Source: Tetragenococcus solitarius NBRC 100494 (GTDB lineage: Bacteria; Bacillota; Bacilli; Lactobacillales; Enterococcaceae). From it: a stretch of 64,000 nucleotides of DNA. The stretch lies in contig NZ_BCPY01000004.1 of assembly GCF_001544195.1 (NCBI RefSeq), positions 1 to 64,000 of the forward strand, given 5' to 3'. Made by a program: the position numbers and the translations under genes. The notes beneath the pieces are model-generated. The model saw only the letters and a list, made by a program, of their open reading frames with translations. It did not search any database and was not told where the DNA came from. Below are positions 1 to 7,632 of the stretch, one piece after another; position 1 is the first letter of the stretch, and each line of letters opens with the position of its first letter.

Positions 1-61
1 AATTATTTAGGATTAAATATTTTTCTTTTAGTTTTCCTACGCAAATAATTTTTATGTTCAT
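1..61 (-). CDS. rlmH: RlmH, 23S rRNA pseudouridine-1915 N3-methyltransferase, N-terminal fragment
   Basis: Only the first 20 codons lie in the window; the gene runs off the left edge. The visible N-terminus MNIKIICVGKLKEKYL has the beta strand and the VGKLKEKY signature typical of RlmH (SPOUT-class methyltransferase acting on helix 69 of 23S rRNA). The ATG at 61-59 follows a GGGGAG Shine-Dalgarno sequence on the minus strand. It diverges from htrA across a 340-bp spacer rich in DnaA boxes. The rlmH-htrA pairing is known from streptococci, where it lies beside oriC. The fragment is short, so the call rests on this N-terminus and the neighbourhood. Confidence 0.85.
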   Translation of the reverse strand, partial: MNIKIICVGKLKEKYLILNN

Positions 62-91
62 AAAGACTCCCCTTTTTTATTTTCAACAAAG

Positions 92-275
92 TTATGCACA
101 GTTTGCACAGAGTTATCCCCAGTTTTTTGTGGAAAACATTCCTTTTATAGCAATGTTTTTTATAAGAACGTATGTTTTGAACAAAAATATCCACTTTATC
201 CACATCTTGTGGATAAAAGTAAAAGCCAATTATACACAACTTTTCCTCAATATTTTACACAAATCCTGTGGAAGT
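92..275. promoter_or_regulatory. DnaA-box cluster between rlmH and htrA
   Basis: Six 9-mers match the DnaA consensus TTWTNCACA: TTATGCACA (92-100), TTTTCCACA (128-136, minus), TTATCCACA (196-204), TTATCCACA (208-216, minus), TTATACACA (230-238) and TTTTACACA (253-261). Two near matches are TTATCCCCA (113-121) and ACTTCCACA (267-275, minus). The two perfect boxes face each other across 3 bp, and the surrounding DNA is very AT-rich. This is what a DnaA-binding locus looks like: an origin part, a titration site or a DnaA-controlled promoter. No dnaA or dnaN gene is in the window, so it cannot be called oriC from this alone. Confidence 0.75.
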
Positions 276-404
276 TACTTCTTCAATTTTTTGAAAAATT
301 TTTATCCCAAGTTTTTCATAATTCTTTCAAAGTCTGGCAGTAGACTAGACTTACCAAATAATATTATACTAGAGATATAGAAATTACCAAGGAGGTAAAT
401 GACC

Positions 405-1682
405 ATGGCAAAAAAAGATGTAACCCCCCGCTCTAAAAAAAATGGGTGGATTAAAAAATTTGGAATTGGTCTTTTAGGCGGGATTATTGGCGGGCTTCTT
501 GTGATTGGTGGCTTTTATTACTTCGCCAATGGTTCAATCAATCCATTTCAAGCAAATGAAACCACATCTTCATCCGGAGTAAAAGATGACAACCAAAACG
601 TAAAAGTAAGTAACGTAAAAGTGGATGCAGATAGTGATACTAGTGATGCAGTAGAAAAAGTTCAAAATGCTGTTGTCTCGGTTATTAATCTGCAAAGTAC
701 TTCAACCCAAGAAAACGGTGGGATTTTTGGTACTGAGCAACAAGAAAACGATGATTCCGATGAAGAGGCAGCCGGCGAAGGTAGTGGCGTCATCTATAAA
801 AAGGATGGCAACGATGCCTATATTGTAACAAATAATCATGTGGTCGCAGGACAAAGTGGCTTAGAAGTGGTTATGGCTGATGGAAGCAGAGAAACAGCAG
901 AATTAGTAGGTACAGATGCTTATACCGACCTGGCCGTGCTAAAAATTTCTGCTAATAATGTTGACACAGTTGCAACCTTTGGTGATTCGGATGAGCTGAA
1001 GGTGGGCGAACCAGCGATTGCAATCGGCTCTCCTCTAGGTTCTGATTACGCAAATTCAGTGACACAAGGAATTATTTCTTCGCTCAACAGGCTGGTATCA
1101 AGTCAAAGTGAGTCTGGCGATGACGTTAGCACCAATGCAATTCAAACAGATGCTGCCATTAATCCAGGAAACTCTGGTGGACCTTTAATCAACGCCGGCG
1201 GTCAAGTCATCGGTATAAATTCCAGTAAAATCGCTAGCTCTGGGGAAGCCGGTGTAAGCGTAGAAGGAATGGGATTTGCGATTCCAAGTAATGATGTGAC
1301 GGACATTATTAACGAATTGGAACAAAATGGTAAAATTACCCGTCCAGCTCTTGGTATCTCCATGCTTGATTTAAATACCATTTCAACTGAACAAAGAGAA
1401 CAAATCTTGAAGATTCCAGATTCTATAGAAAATGGTGTAGTTGTCCAAAATGCAGGAAAAAGTACACCCGCAGGTAAAGCAGGATTAAAGCAATATGACG
1501 TTATCACAGAAGTTGATGGTAAAAAAATAAAAGATTCTACCGAACTTCGAGCTGCTTTATACAAAAAATCTGTAGGCGATAATTTGAAAGTTACTTTTTA
1601 TCGACAAGACAGTAAAGAAACTGCTAATGTCAAACTCACAGAAGATCAATCCATTATTGAACAAAATAATGGAAATCAGTAA
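405..1682 (+). CDS. htrA: HtrA/DegP-family membrane-anchored serine protease
   Basis: Surface quality-control protease that degrades or refolds misfolded exported proteins. The order is a basic cytoplasmic N-terminus, one membrane anchor (about residues 20-42), an acidic linker, a trypsin-like domain and one PDZ domain near the C-terminus. Counting from an upstream ATG at 399, the catalytic triad is H147 (TNNHVV), D177 (YTDLAVL) and S259 (GNSGGP). Two in-frame ATGs exist: 399 lies only 3 nt after GGAGG (391-395), whereas 405 (MAKKDV) has a 9-nt spacing and is preferred. A plausible promoter is TAGACT (341-346) with TATACT (365-370). It is monocistronic, closed by a strong terminator, and its 5' region is the DnaA-box cluster. 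Confidence 0.95.
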   Translation: MAKKDVTPRSKKNGWIKKFGIGLLGGIIGGLLVIGGFYYFANGSINPFQANETTSSSGVKDDNQNVKVSNVKVDADSDTSDAVEKVQNAVVSVINLQSTSTQENGGIFGTEQQENDDSDEEAAGEGSGVIYKKDGNDAYIVTNNHVVAGQSGLEVVMADGSRETAELVGTDAYTDLAVLKISANNVDTVATFGDSDELKVGEPAIAIGSPLGSDYANSVTQGIISSLNRLVSSQSESGDDVSTNAIQTDAAINPGNSGGPLINAGGQVIGINSSKIASSGEAGVSVEGMGFAIPSNDVTDIINELEQNGKITRPALGISMLDLNTISTEQREQILKIPDSIENGVVVQNAGKSTPAGKAGLKQYDVITEVDGKKIKDSTELRAALYKKSVGDNLKVTFYRQDSKETANVKLTEDQSIIEQNNGNQ

Positions 1683-1693
1683 TCGATAGAAAT

Positions 1694-1736
1694 AAAACAA
1701 CAGGAAGAAGCCATTTTAGCCTCTTCCTGTTGTTTT
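1694..1736. terminator. Bidirectional terminator between htrA and ytpR
   Basis: A 15-bp perfect inverted repeat (1694-1708 with 1722-1736) is bounded by A-rich and T-rich tracts on either side. It can serve both the plus-strand htrA and the minus-strand ytpR, whose stop codon sits inside the right arm. Confidence 0.85.
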
Positions 1737-2343
1737 ATTCAATAACAAATGCGTCTCCTACAACTGTATCTTGCGGTAATTCTAAAATCCCCCGTTTTTG
1801 CGGAGCATTTGGTAAATGTAATTCTTTTGCCGAACAAATCATACCAAAACTTTCAACTCCTCGTAGTGTTCCTGGCCAAATCATTGTACCATCTGGCATC
1901 ATTGCTCCTGGTTTTGCGACCACAACTTTTAATCCTTCACGTATATTAGGAGCACCACATACAATTTGTAAAGTTTCTTTCTGATCGACTTCGACTTCAG
2001 TAATGGACAAATGATCGCTATCTTTATGCGCTTTGCAAGTTTTTACATATCCTACAACAAACTTTGGTGAGTGATCTTGAGATAATGTTTCAGTAAAACC
2101 TGCTTCTTGTAAAGCATGATTTAATATTTCAATTTGCCGATCTGAAAGTTCTACCTGCCCTGTACCATGGAGTGCCGTTAGTTGTGAAATTCCGAAAATA
2201 TTCCACCCCACTGTATTTCCATCCTCTGTTTGGATACGGGCAACTCTTCCTTTACGTGTCACTTCTTGTGGCAATCCCTTATCGTCATCCGTAATAATAA
2301 GCAACGTGTCGCCAACGTAAGCTGGATTGTAAGCAAAAATCAA
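1735..2343 (-). CDS. ytpR: YtpR-family tRNA-binding domain protein
   Basis: 202-residue protein close in length to Bacillus YtpR (about 200). The C-terminal half is an EMAP/tRNA-binding OB fold, with the segments VGYVKTCKAHKDSD and LQIVCGAPNIREGLKVVVA that also occur in the N-terminal domain of PheT. The N-terminal half is the DUF4479-like part. The family is predicted to bind tRNA or other structured RNA; no enzymatic role is established. It is preceded on the minus strand by usp, ytpP and pepA. The set resembles the conserved ytoP-ytpP-ytpR order of Bacillus, here with a universal stress gene inserted. Confidence 0.88.
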   Translation of the reverse strand: MIFAYNPAYVGDTLLIITDDDKGLPQEVTRKGRVARIQTEDGNTVGWNIFGISQLTALHGTGQVELSDRQIEILNHALQEAGFTETLSQDHSPKFVVGYVKTCKAHKDSDHLSITEVEVDQKETLQIVCGAPNIREGLKVVVAKPGAMMPDGTMIWPGTLRGVESFGMICSAKELHLPNAPQKRGILELPQDTVVGDAFVIE

Positions 2344-2403
2344 AATTGTTCCTCCTAAAAATTCATTTCAACGCGGAATTTATCCACCGAGACAAAAACC
2401 ATT

Positions 2404-2859
2404 TTATTCTTCTTCACTTGGTGTAATAATCAATACATCACATGGCGCCTGACGTATAACATAGCTTGCTACGCTGCCTGTGATAAAACGTTCTACGGCG
2501 TTTAAACCTGATTGCCCCACCATAATTAAATCGACCCCATATTTTTCAGGAAGATCAACAGTTAAAGCTTTTTTTGTCGAACCATAGACAACCACGCCTT
2601 CAATATTTTCAAAAGAAACAGACGCAGCATAATCTTTACATTTTTGAATAAGTTCATTGGCATCTTTTTCTTCTTGTGCTAGCACCGACTCGCCTAAAGG
2701 AGCAAATCCCATCGTTGAAGGCACTTGTTGTTCGATAACTTTAGCAACAAGCACACTACCGTTATTTCTTTTAGCCACTGCTATAGCTTTTTCAAACGCT
2801 TCATTTGCCTGGGAAGAACCATCCACGCCAACTAAAATTGTTTGATATGTTTGATCCAT
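2404..2859 (-). CDS. Universal stress protein, UspA family
   Basis: Single-domain Usp of about 151 residues with the alpha/beta nucleotide-binding fold. The N-terminal strand ILVGVDGS, the central VDLIMVGQSG and the GSVASYVIRQAPCDVLII segment match the G-2X-G-9X-G(S/T) ATP-binding signature. Such proteins are cytoplasmic and accumulate under stress or growth arrest; the specific role is unknown. A GTG at 2868 also opens the frame but overlaps the weak Shine-Dalgarno GGGTGA, so ATG 2859 (MDQTYQ) is preferred. It lies 60 bp upstream of ytpR and 20 bp downstream of the thioredoxin-like gene, consistent with one minus-strand unit. Confidence 0.9.
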   Translation of the reverse strand: MDQTYQTILVGVDGSSQANEAFEKAIAVAKRNNGSVLVAKVIEQQVPSTMGFAPLGESVLAQEEKDANELIQKCKDYAASVSFENIEGVVVYGSTKKALTVDLPEKYGVDLIMVGQSGLNAVERFITGSVASYVIRQAPCDVLIITPSEEE

Positions 2860-2880
2860 TATTCTCACCCTTTTTTATTT

Positions 2881-3195
2881 TTAATCTATACTACTTAAAA
2901 AATTTTCAACTTCTTCTTTGGTTTTCCGATTTTTATTGACGAGTCGAGCACTTATCTCCCCATTTTTTATGACAACAAAACTCGGTATACCATAAACATC
3001 CCACATTTTAGCAATATCTATATACTTATCGCGGTCAACTTCGACAAATGGTAAGTGAGGAAAATCCGCTTCAATTTCTGGTAAGTATGGCTTAATAAAA
3101 CGGCAATCACCGCACCAATCTGCCATAAAACAAAAAACATACGTCCCATTTTCTGCATAACTAGCTAATTCTTCAACATTTTTGGGAATAATCAT
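2881..3195 (-). CDS. ytpP: Thioredoxin-family protein (YtpP-like)
   Basis: 104-residue cytoplasmic thioredoxin fold. The active site is ADWCGDC, with C28 and C31; the CGDC motif replaces the canonical CGPC and is seen in the YtpP subgroup. The cis-proline loop is visible as YGIPSFVVI. It should act as a dithiol-disulfide reductant; the physiological partner is unknown, and a bacillithiol-linked role has been discussed for Bacillus YtpP. A TATAAT box lies at 3227-3232 on the minus strand upstream of the ATG, so it may have its own promoter although pepA lies just upstream. Confidence 0.88.
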   Translation of the reverse strand: MIIPKNVEELASYAENGTYVFCFMADWCGDCRFIKPYLPEIEADFPHLPFVEVDRDKYIDIAKMWDVYGIPSFVVIKNGEISARLVNKNRKTKEEVENFLSSID

Positions 3196-3298
3196 AAGCC
3201 GCCAACTTTCTTTTTATACTAGCTCTATTATAACACTTTTTAACTAAAGCCGTTATATTTGTTATTTAGAGGAAATATGTTTTTCTAGCTTTTGACCT

Positions 3299-4375
3299 TT
3301 ACTTTCCATGAACAATCGTCTCAATCGTACTTTTATCTAAACCTTTCAACACTTGAATCAGCATTTGGCGTGCAGCTTCAAAGTCAGCGATATTAAACAT
3401 TGTTTGATGCGTATGGATATAACGTCCGCATACCCCAATCACTGAACTTGGGATTCCTTGATTCGCAGTATGGGCGTTACCGGCATCGGTACCACCTTTT
3501 GAAACAAAATATTGGTAAGGAATATTATGGGTTTCTGCTGTATCTAATAAGTATTCTTTTAAGCGTGGTAACATAATCAAACCTGGATCATAGATACGTA
3601 ATAGCGTGCCTTCCCCTAAATGGCCAAATGTCCCTTTTTTCGTTTTCGTGTCATCAGCTGCAGAACAATCGACCGCAAAAAACAAATCCGGATTAAATTT
3701 AGTCACTGCCGGTTTTACTCCGCGTAATCCTACTTCTTCTTGTACATCAGCGCCAGCAATTAATGTATGGTTTAATTTTTCATCTTGCAATGCTTCCAAA
3801 GCCTCTAACACGACTGTGCAGCCGTAGCGATTGTCCCAAGACTTTGCGATAATATTTTTCCCATTCGCTGTTTTCGTCGTTTCAACTTTTGGAACGAGCG
3901 TATCACCAGGACGTACGCCGTATTCTTCTGCTTCTTCTTTGGATTCAAATCCGGCATCAAATAAAATATCCGTAAGCTGTACAGATTTTTGTCCTGCAGT
4001 TCCGCGTAAAAGGTGGGGTGGGACCGATGAAGAAATACAAGGATAATCTCCCTTGGCTGTTTTTAAAGTAAAACGTTGGGCTGAAACCACATAAGGGTTC
4101 CACCCACCTAAAGGCGTTACTTCAAATAATCCGCGATCTGTAATTTGCGTTACCATAAAGCCCACTTCATCCATGTGTGCAGCAACCATGACACGTGGTG
4201 CAGTCGTATCTTCATGCTGCCGAATACCAAAAATTCCTCCTAGACCATCTTGTTCGATATCGTCGACTAAGGGTGTCATCGCTTTTTTCATATAAGCCCG
4301 TATATCTTCTTCGAAACCACTCGTTCCTTGTAGCTCTGTTAGTTCTTTAATTCGTTGAAATGTTTGATCTTCCAT
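3299..4375 (-). CDS. pepA: Glutamyl aminopeptidase, peptidase family M42
   Basis: 358 residues, the normal M42 length. Metal and catalytic motifs are AAHMDEVGF (H67, D69), AKSWDNRYG (bridging Asp), QEEVGLRG (general base Glu and metal ligand), FAVDCS and the late GGTDAGNAH with the final histidine YIHTHQTMF. The enzyme is a cytoplasmic dinuclear-metal aminopeptidase releasing acidic N-terminal residues, part of peptide utilisation in lactic acid bacteria. The start MEDQTF agrees with family N-termini. The Shine-Dalgarno GGGGGTAGG lies about 25 nt upstream, separated by a small hairpin (see the separate entry). First gene of the pepA-ytpP-usp-ytpR run. Confidence 0.93.
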   Translation of the reverse strand: MEDQTFQRIKELTELQGTSGFEEDIRAYMKKAMTPLVDDIEQDGLGGIFGIRQHEDTTAPRVMVAAHMDEVGFMVTQITDRGLFEVTPLGGWNPYVVSAQRFTLKTAKGDYPCISSSVPPHLLRGTAGQKSVQLTDILFDAGFESKEEAEEYGVRPGDTLVPKVETTKTANGKNIIAKSWDNRYGCTVVLEALEALQDEKLNHTLIAGADVQEEVGLRGVKPAVTKFNPDLFFAVDCSAADDTKTKKGTFGHLGEGTLLRIYDPGLIMLPRLKEYLLDTAETHNIPYQYFVSKGGTDAGNAHTANQGIPSSVIGVCGRYIHTHQTMFNIADFEAARQMLIQVLKGLDKSTIETIVHGK

Positions 4376-4383
4376 ATTGTTTG

Positions 4384-4411
4384 TTTGGCAAAAGCCAAAA
4401 CCTACCCCCTT
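4384..4411 (-). promoter_or_regulatory. pepA ribosome-binding site separated from the ATG by a hairpin
   Basis: On the minus strand the purine-rich SD (GGGGGTAGG, complement of 4401-4409) is followed by TTTGGC-TTTT-GCCAAA (4399-4384) and then 8 nt before the pepA ATG at 4375. No other SD lies closer. Folding the 16-nt hairpin would bring the SD to a normal distance from the start. The role is inferred from spacing only. Confidence 0.45.
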
Positions 4412-4520
4412 TATTTATTACTTATACTTTTAATTATAACGTAAATTCAATGATAAGAAAGCCACCTCATAAAAACGAACAAATTTTGTTATACTATAAG
4501 TAAAAAAGGAGGTGCTGGCC

Positions 4521-5378
4521 TTGCGTAGTGAAACGAAAATGATGCAGCTAATTTTAGCAACAGCACAAAGGTTACCGCAGGTAAAAGCCGTCGCCATGAG
4601 CGGCTCACGGGTAAACAAACATATTCCAAAAGACAAGTTCCAAGATTATGATATCGTCTATATCGTAGATGACAAAAAAACTCTCTTGGAAAACCGCCAA
4701 TGGTTAGATAGCTTCGGTCCACGGTTAATCATGCAAACGCCCGAAGAAATGGTACTTTGGCCCAATGAATTAGGCGAGTGTTTTACTTTTTTAATGTTGT
4801 TTGAAGATGATAATCGTATCGACCTGACACTTTGTCCTCTCTCTTATATCCAACAATGGCTGGCAAGTGAACCTATGGTAAAAATACTCTCTGATCCGCA
4901 TCATTTATTAGCTGATCTACCTGAATCTTCCGATAACGCTTACCAATTTCCTGCTGCGACTCAGCGTACTTTTAATGAATGCTGCAACGAGTTTTGGTGG
5001 GTCAGCACTTATGTTGTAAAAGGACTGGCACGCGATGAATTACTGTATGCTAGCGACCATCTATATACCATTTGTCAGAAAGAATTATTGCGATTGTTAA
5101 GTTGGAAAGTTGTCCTACAGAAAGGAAAAATCAATATTGGTAAGAATTATAAATATTTATTCAGCTTTCTCCCTGAAAAACAACAGACATTTGAAAACTT
5201 GCTAGATTTTTCTAGTATTGATGCTTGTTGGCAATCGTTGTTGACAACCCAAGCTTTCTTCCATGAAGAAGCAAAAGGTTTTGCTCAGTCAACTGGGTTT
5301 TCCTATACGAAAACAACAGCTGAAAGGGTCATAAAGTACACCCAGCGACATTATGAGTTAGTAGATAGCCAAGATTGA
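4521..5378 (+). CDS. Aminoglycoside 6-adenylyltransferase-like nucleotidyltransferase
   Basis: About 285 residues, matching ANT(6)/AadE length. The nucleotidyltransferase core is GSR (residues 28-30) followed by DYD (D42, D44) and a later acidic residue in NRIDLTL, which together form the metal-binding triad. The helical C-terminal half, including WVSTYVVKGLARDELLYA, is characteristic of the streptomycin adenylyltransferase family. The frame could open at GTG 4512, but that codon overlaps GGAGG (4508-4512). TTG 4521, 7 nt downstream of the SD, gives the family-like N-terminus MRSETKMM. TATACT at 4490-4495 is a likely -10. No mobile DNA flanks it, so it looks like a resident chromosomal homologue; actual resistance is not shown. 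Confidence 0.85.
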   Translation: MRSETKMMQLILATAQRLPQVKAVAMSGSRVNKHIPKDKFQDYDIVYIVDDKKTLLENRQWLDSFGPRLIMQTPEEMVLWPNELGECFTFLMLFEDDNRIDLTLCPLSYIQQWLASEPMVKILSDPHHLLADLPESSDNAYQFPAATQRTFNECCNEFWWVSTYVVKGLARDELLYASDHLYTICQKELLRLLSWKVVLQKGKINIGKNYKYLFSFLPEKQQTFENLLDFSSIDACWQSLLTTQAFFHEEAKGFAQSTGFSYTKTTAERVIKYTQRHYELVDSQD

Positions 5379-5495
5379 GTCTAATATCACGAACAACTAA
5401 ATCAGCTCTCAGTTAAAAACTTTTAACAAACGACAATCCAGGTTCTATGTTAAAATATAGGCAAGATTATTTAGCAAAAAGAAAGGAGTATAGCG

Positions 5496-5837
5496 ATGTA
5501 TGAAGAAGATCAAGTAAATGATTTCAAGGGCGGGATAGCAATTGGCGTAGGTATTGGTCTTTTAAGCGGTATCGCTTCTGTGTTATTCATCAAAAATAAA
5601 CAACGATTATCCGCTGATGACATTTTACAACATATCAAAAAAGCCTTTTTAAAAGAAGGACCCATTGAAGGTTCTTGGATTAATTTTGAAAGACAGCCTG
5701 TACGAAAATTTGCTGTTCACACAGAGGGTTATAACGGGGGAATTACCCGTTTAGAAGATGACCATCTAGTAACATATGAATTTTTAGCTGACGCTAAAAC
5801 AGGTAGTGTACTGGATATTCAGCGAATTAGCAATTAA
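5496..5837 (+). CDS. Small single-pass membrane protein, PepSY-like extracytoplasmic part
   Basis: 113 residues, function not recognised. A glycine-rich hydrophobic segment at about residues 13-30 (IAIGVGIGLLSGIASVLFI) is followed by positively charged residues, predicting one membrane span. The remaining 80 residues end in a beta-rich stretch with YNGGITR and HLVTYEFLADAKTGSVLDI, reminiscent of the single-domain PepSY/YtzB group in which a Y-x-F-x-(V/I)D-x2-TG-x-(V/I) pattern recurs. A clear GGAG ribosome-binding site precedes the ATG. It lies 117 bp after the adenylyltransferase gene with its own likely promoter and ends before a bidirectional terminator. Confidence 0.65.
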   Translation: MYEEDQVNDFKGGIAIGVGIGLLSGIASVLFIKNKQRLSADDILQHIKKAFLKEGPIEGSWINFERQPVRKFAVHTEGYNGGITRLEDDHLVTYEFLADAKTGSVLDIQRISN

Positions 5838-5988
5838 AATAAGAGAAGGAAATATAAGTCCTTTTGCTAATAAAAAACGTCCATACGGAGTAAAAAGAAT
5901 AAACATGGCTTCTCACAATTTCATGGTAACAGCCCAATTATATTCCAGATATTTTTACTTCTTATGATTGATGACGGCTTTTAAAAAA

Positions 5989-6028
5989 GATTCCGAAATA
6001 GGTAGAATATACAACCTATTTCGGAATC
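5989..6028. terminator. Bidirectional terminator between the 113-aa gene and pepV
   Basis: Perfect 15-bp inverted repeat (5989-6003 with 6014-6028) with A-run on the left and TTTT on the right. The 150 bp between the stop at 5837 and this hairpin show no other feature. Confidence 0.85.
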
Positions 6029-6054
6029 TTTTCATTATATAGCCATTTACTCTT

Positions 6055-7470
6055 TTATTTTGCCAATCGATAAATCGCATCTGCATAAATTGCTGTAGCT
6101 TTATACAAATCATCTAAAGCCATAAACTCGTCAGCTTGGTGCATCGTATCCACAGAATCTGGGAACATCGCACCAAAGGCAACGCCACGTTTTAATAAAC
6201 GTCCGTACGTACCGCCACCGATAATTTGTTCTTCACCTTTTTCACCAGTGTGTTCTTCATATACATCTAATAGCGTTGTAACAAGTGGATCTTCTTGTGG
6301 CACATAATGAGGTACCATGTGATGGCCCCCTACTGTTAACGTCACATCATATTCCCCAATAGTTTCTTTGATACCTGCTTGTAAAGCTTCTACTGTTGTT
6401 CCTTGTGGATAGCGGAAATTTAGATTAATAAGCGCATCCTCTTTTTCAGTATCAAAGTCAAAAATTCCAGCGTTCATCGTTAGTTTGCCCATCTTAGGGT
6501 CTTCAAAGGCTACATCCAATTTTTCGCCATAGAAATCTTCATGCACATAAGCTGCCGCTACGTGTAAAAAGTTCTTTGCTCCGCCGGCAAAGTCATATTT
6601 ATCTAAAAAGGCTGCTAACCAAGTTGCCGCATTATGACCAAATTGGGGACTCGCTCCGTGAGAGCCTTTCCCAGCGACTTGGAAAATAATCGTTGTGTCA
6701 TCTTCCATAATACTTGTTCCCGAGATCGGGTTTATACCAAGATATTCATTAAAAGCAATTGTCATTGCATCTGCTTGTTCAGCAGTTGTCGTTTTTACTT
6801 TTGCAGAAGCACTGGTAGGAACCATATTATCACGCAATCCGCCTTGGAAACTTTCCAAAGTATAATTCCCTTCATTCCCTACACCAATGTGAACTTGGAT
6901 AGAAACATTTCCTTTTTCTCCATTAATAATGGGAAATTCTGCATCGGGTGAAAAACCAAAATCAGGCGTTTCCTCTTTTTCAAAGTAGTGGTCCATATCA
7001 CCCCAGCCACTTTCTTCGTCTGAACCGACCACAAAGCGAACCTTTTTAGATAATGGTAGATCTAATTCTTTAATGATTTTCATGGCATAATAAGCTGCCA
7101 TACTTGGCCCCTTATCATCTGAAGAGCCGCGAGCAAATAATTTGCCATCTTTAACTACTGGATCGTATGGATCTGTCTGCCAGTCATCCCCTGCAGGAAC
7201 GACATCCATATGACCGAAAATCCCCAGAGTTTCTTCACCTTCGCCAAATTCAATATGTCCCGCATAATTATCTACATTTTTGACAGTAAAACCGTCACGT
7301 TCACCGTAAGAAAGCATATGTTTTAATGCATCACGCGGGCCAGGTCCAAAAGGTGCTTGTGCTGTTGCTTTATCATCTTCCCGCTCACTTTTTACTTTTA
7401 ATAGTTCTTTCAAATCAACTAAAAGATCGTCTTTTCTTGCATCGACTTCTTTTTGCCAATCAATTGCCAT
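6055..7470 (-). CDS. pepV: Dipeptidase PepV, peptidase family M20A
   Basis: 471 residues, normal for lactic PepV. Zinc-site motifs are GIFGHMDVVPAG (His and catalytic Asp), ARGSSDDKGP (bridging Asp), GSDEESGWGD (catalytic Glu-Glu), and the late FGAMFPDSVDTMHQADE with the last histidine ligand. The enzyme is a cytoplasmic broad dipeptidase that hydrolyses Xaa-Xaa dipeptides imported by Opp and Dpp systems. The frame extends 31 codons further upstream, but GAGGGGG lies just before ATG 7470, giving MAIDWQKEV, the family N-terminus. Transcribed alone, diverging from nnrD. Confidence 0.95.
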   Translation of the reverse strand: MAIDWQKEVDARKDDLLVDLKELLKVKSEREDDKATAQAPFGPGPRDALKHMLSYGERDGFTVKNVDNYAGHIEFGEGEETLGIFGHMDVVPAGDDWQTDPYDPVVKDGKLFARGSSDDKGPSMAAYYAMKIIKELDLPLSKKVRFVVGSDEESGWGDMDHYFEKEETPDFGFSPDAEFPIINGEKGNVSIQVHIGVGNEGNYTLESFQGGLRDNMVPTSASAKVKTTTAEQADAMTIAFNEYLGINPISGTSIMEDDTTIIFQVAGKGSHGASPQFGHNAATWLAAFLDKYDFAGGAKNFLHVAAAYVHEDFYGEKLDVAFEDPKMGKLTMNAGIFDFDTEKEDALINLNFRYPQGTTVEALQAGIKETIGEYDVTLTVGGHHMVPHYVPQEDPLVTTLLDVYEEHTGEKGEEQIIGGGTYGRLLKRGVAFGAMFPDSVDTMHQADEFMALDDLYKATAIYADAIYRLAK

Positions 7471-7632
7471 AAATAATTCCCCCTCGAAATTTGATTCTCC
7501 TTTATGATACCACTTATTTACTTGATAAAAAAGCTTTATAGAATTGCCCGTTCCAATAACCATCCGTTTTCTTCGCTAAATGAATTGCGTTATAATAAAA
7601 ATAAGACGAATAAATTTTAAGGAGCTGTTCTT

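Noticed and set aside
3-380. Open frames on both strands (minus 3-239, plus 54-380) covering the rlmH-htrA spacer
   Set aside because: Compositions are AT-driven (Phe, Lys, Tyr, Asn rich), without ribosome-binding sites. The region is explained by the rlmH 5' end and the DnaA boxes.
62-398. Calling the rlmH-htrA spacer the chromosomal origin oriC
   Set aside because: DnaA boxes are clear, but dnaA, dnaN, parB and rpmH are not in the window and no definite unwinding element could be fixed, so only a DnaA-box cluster is claimed.
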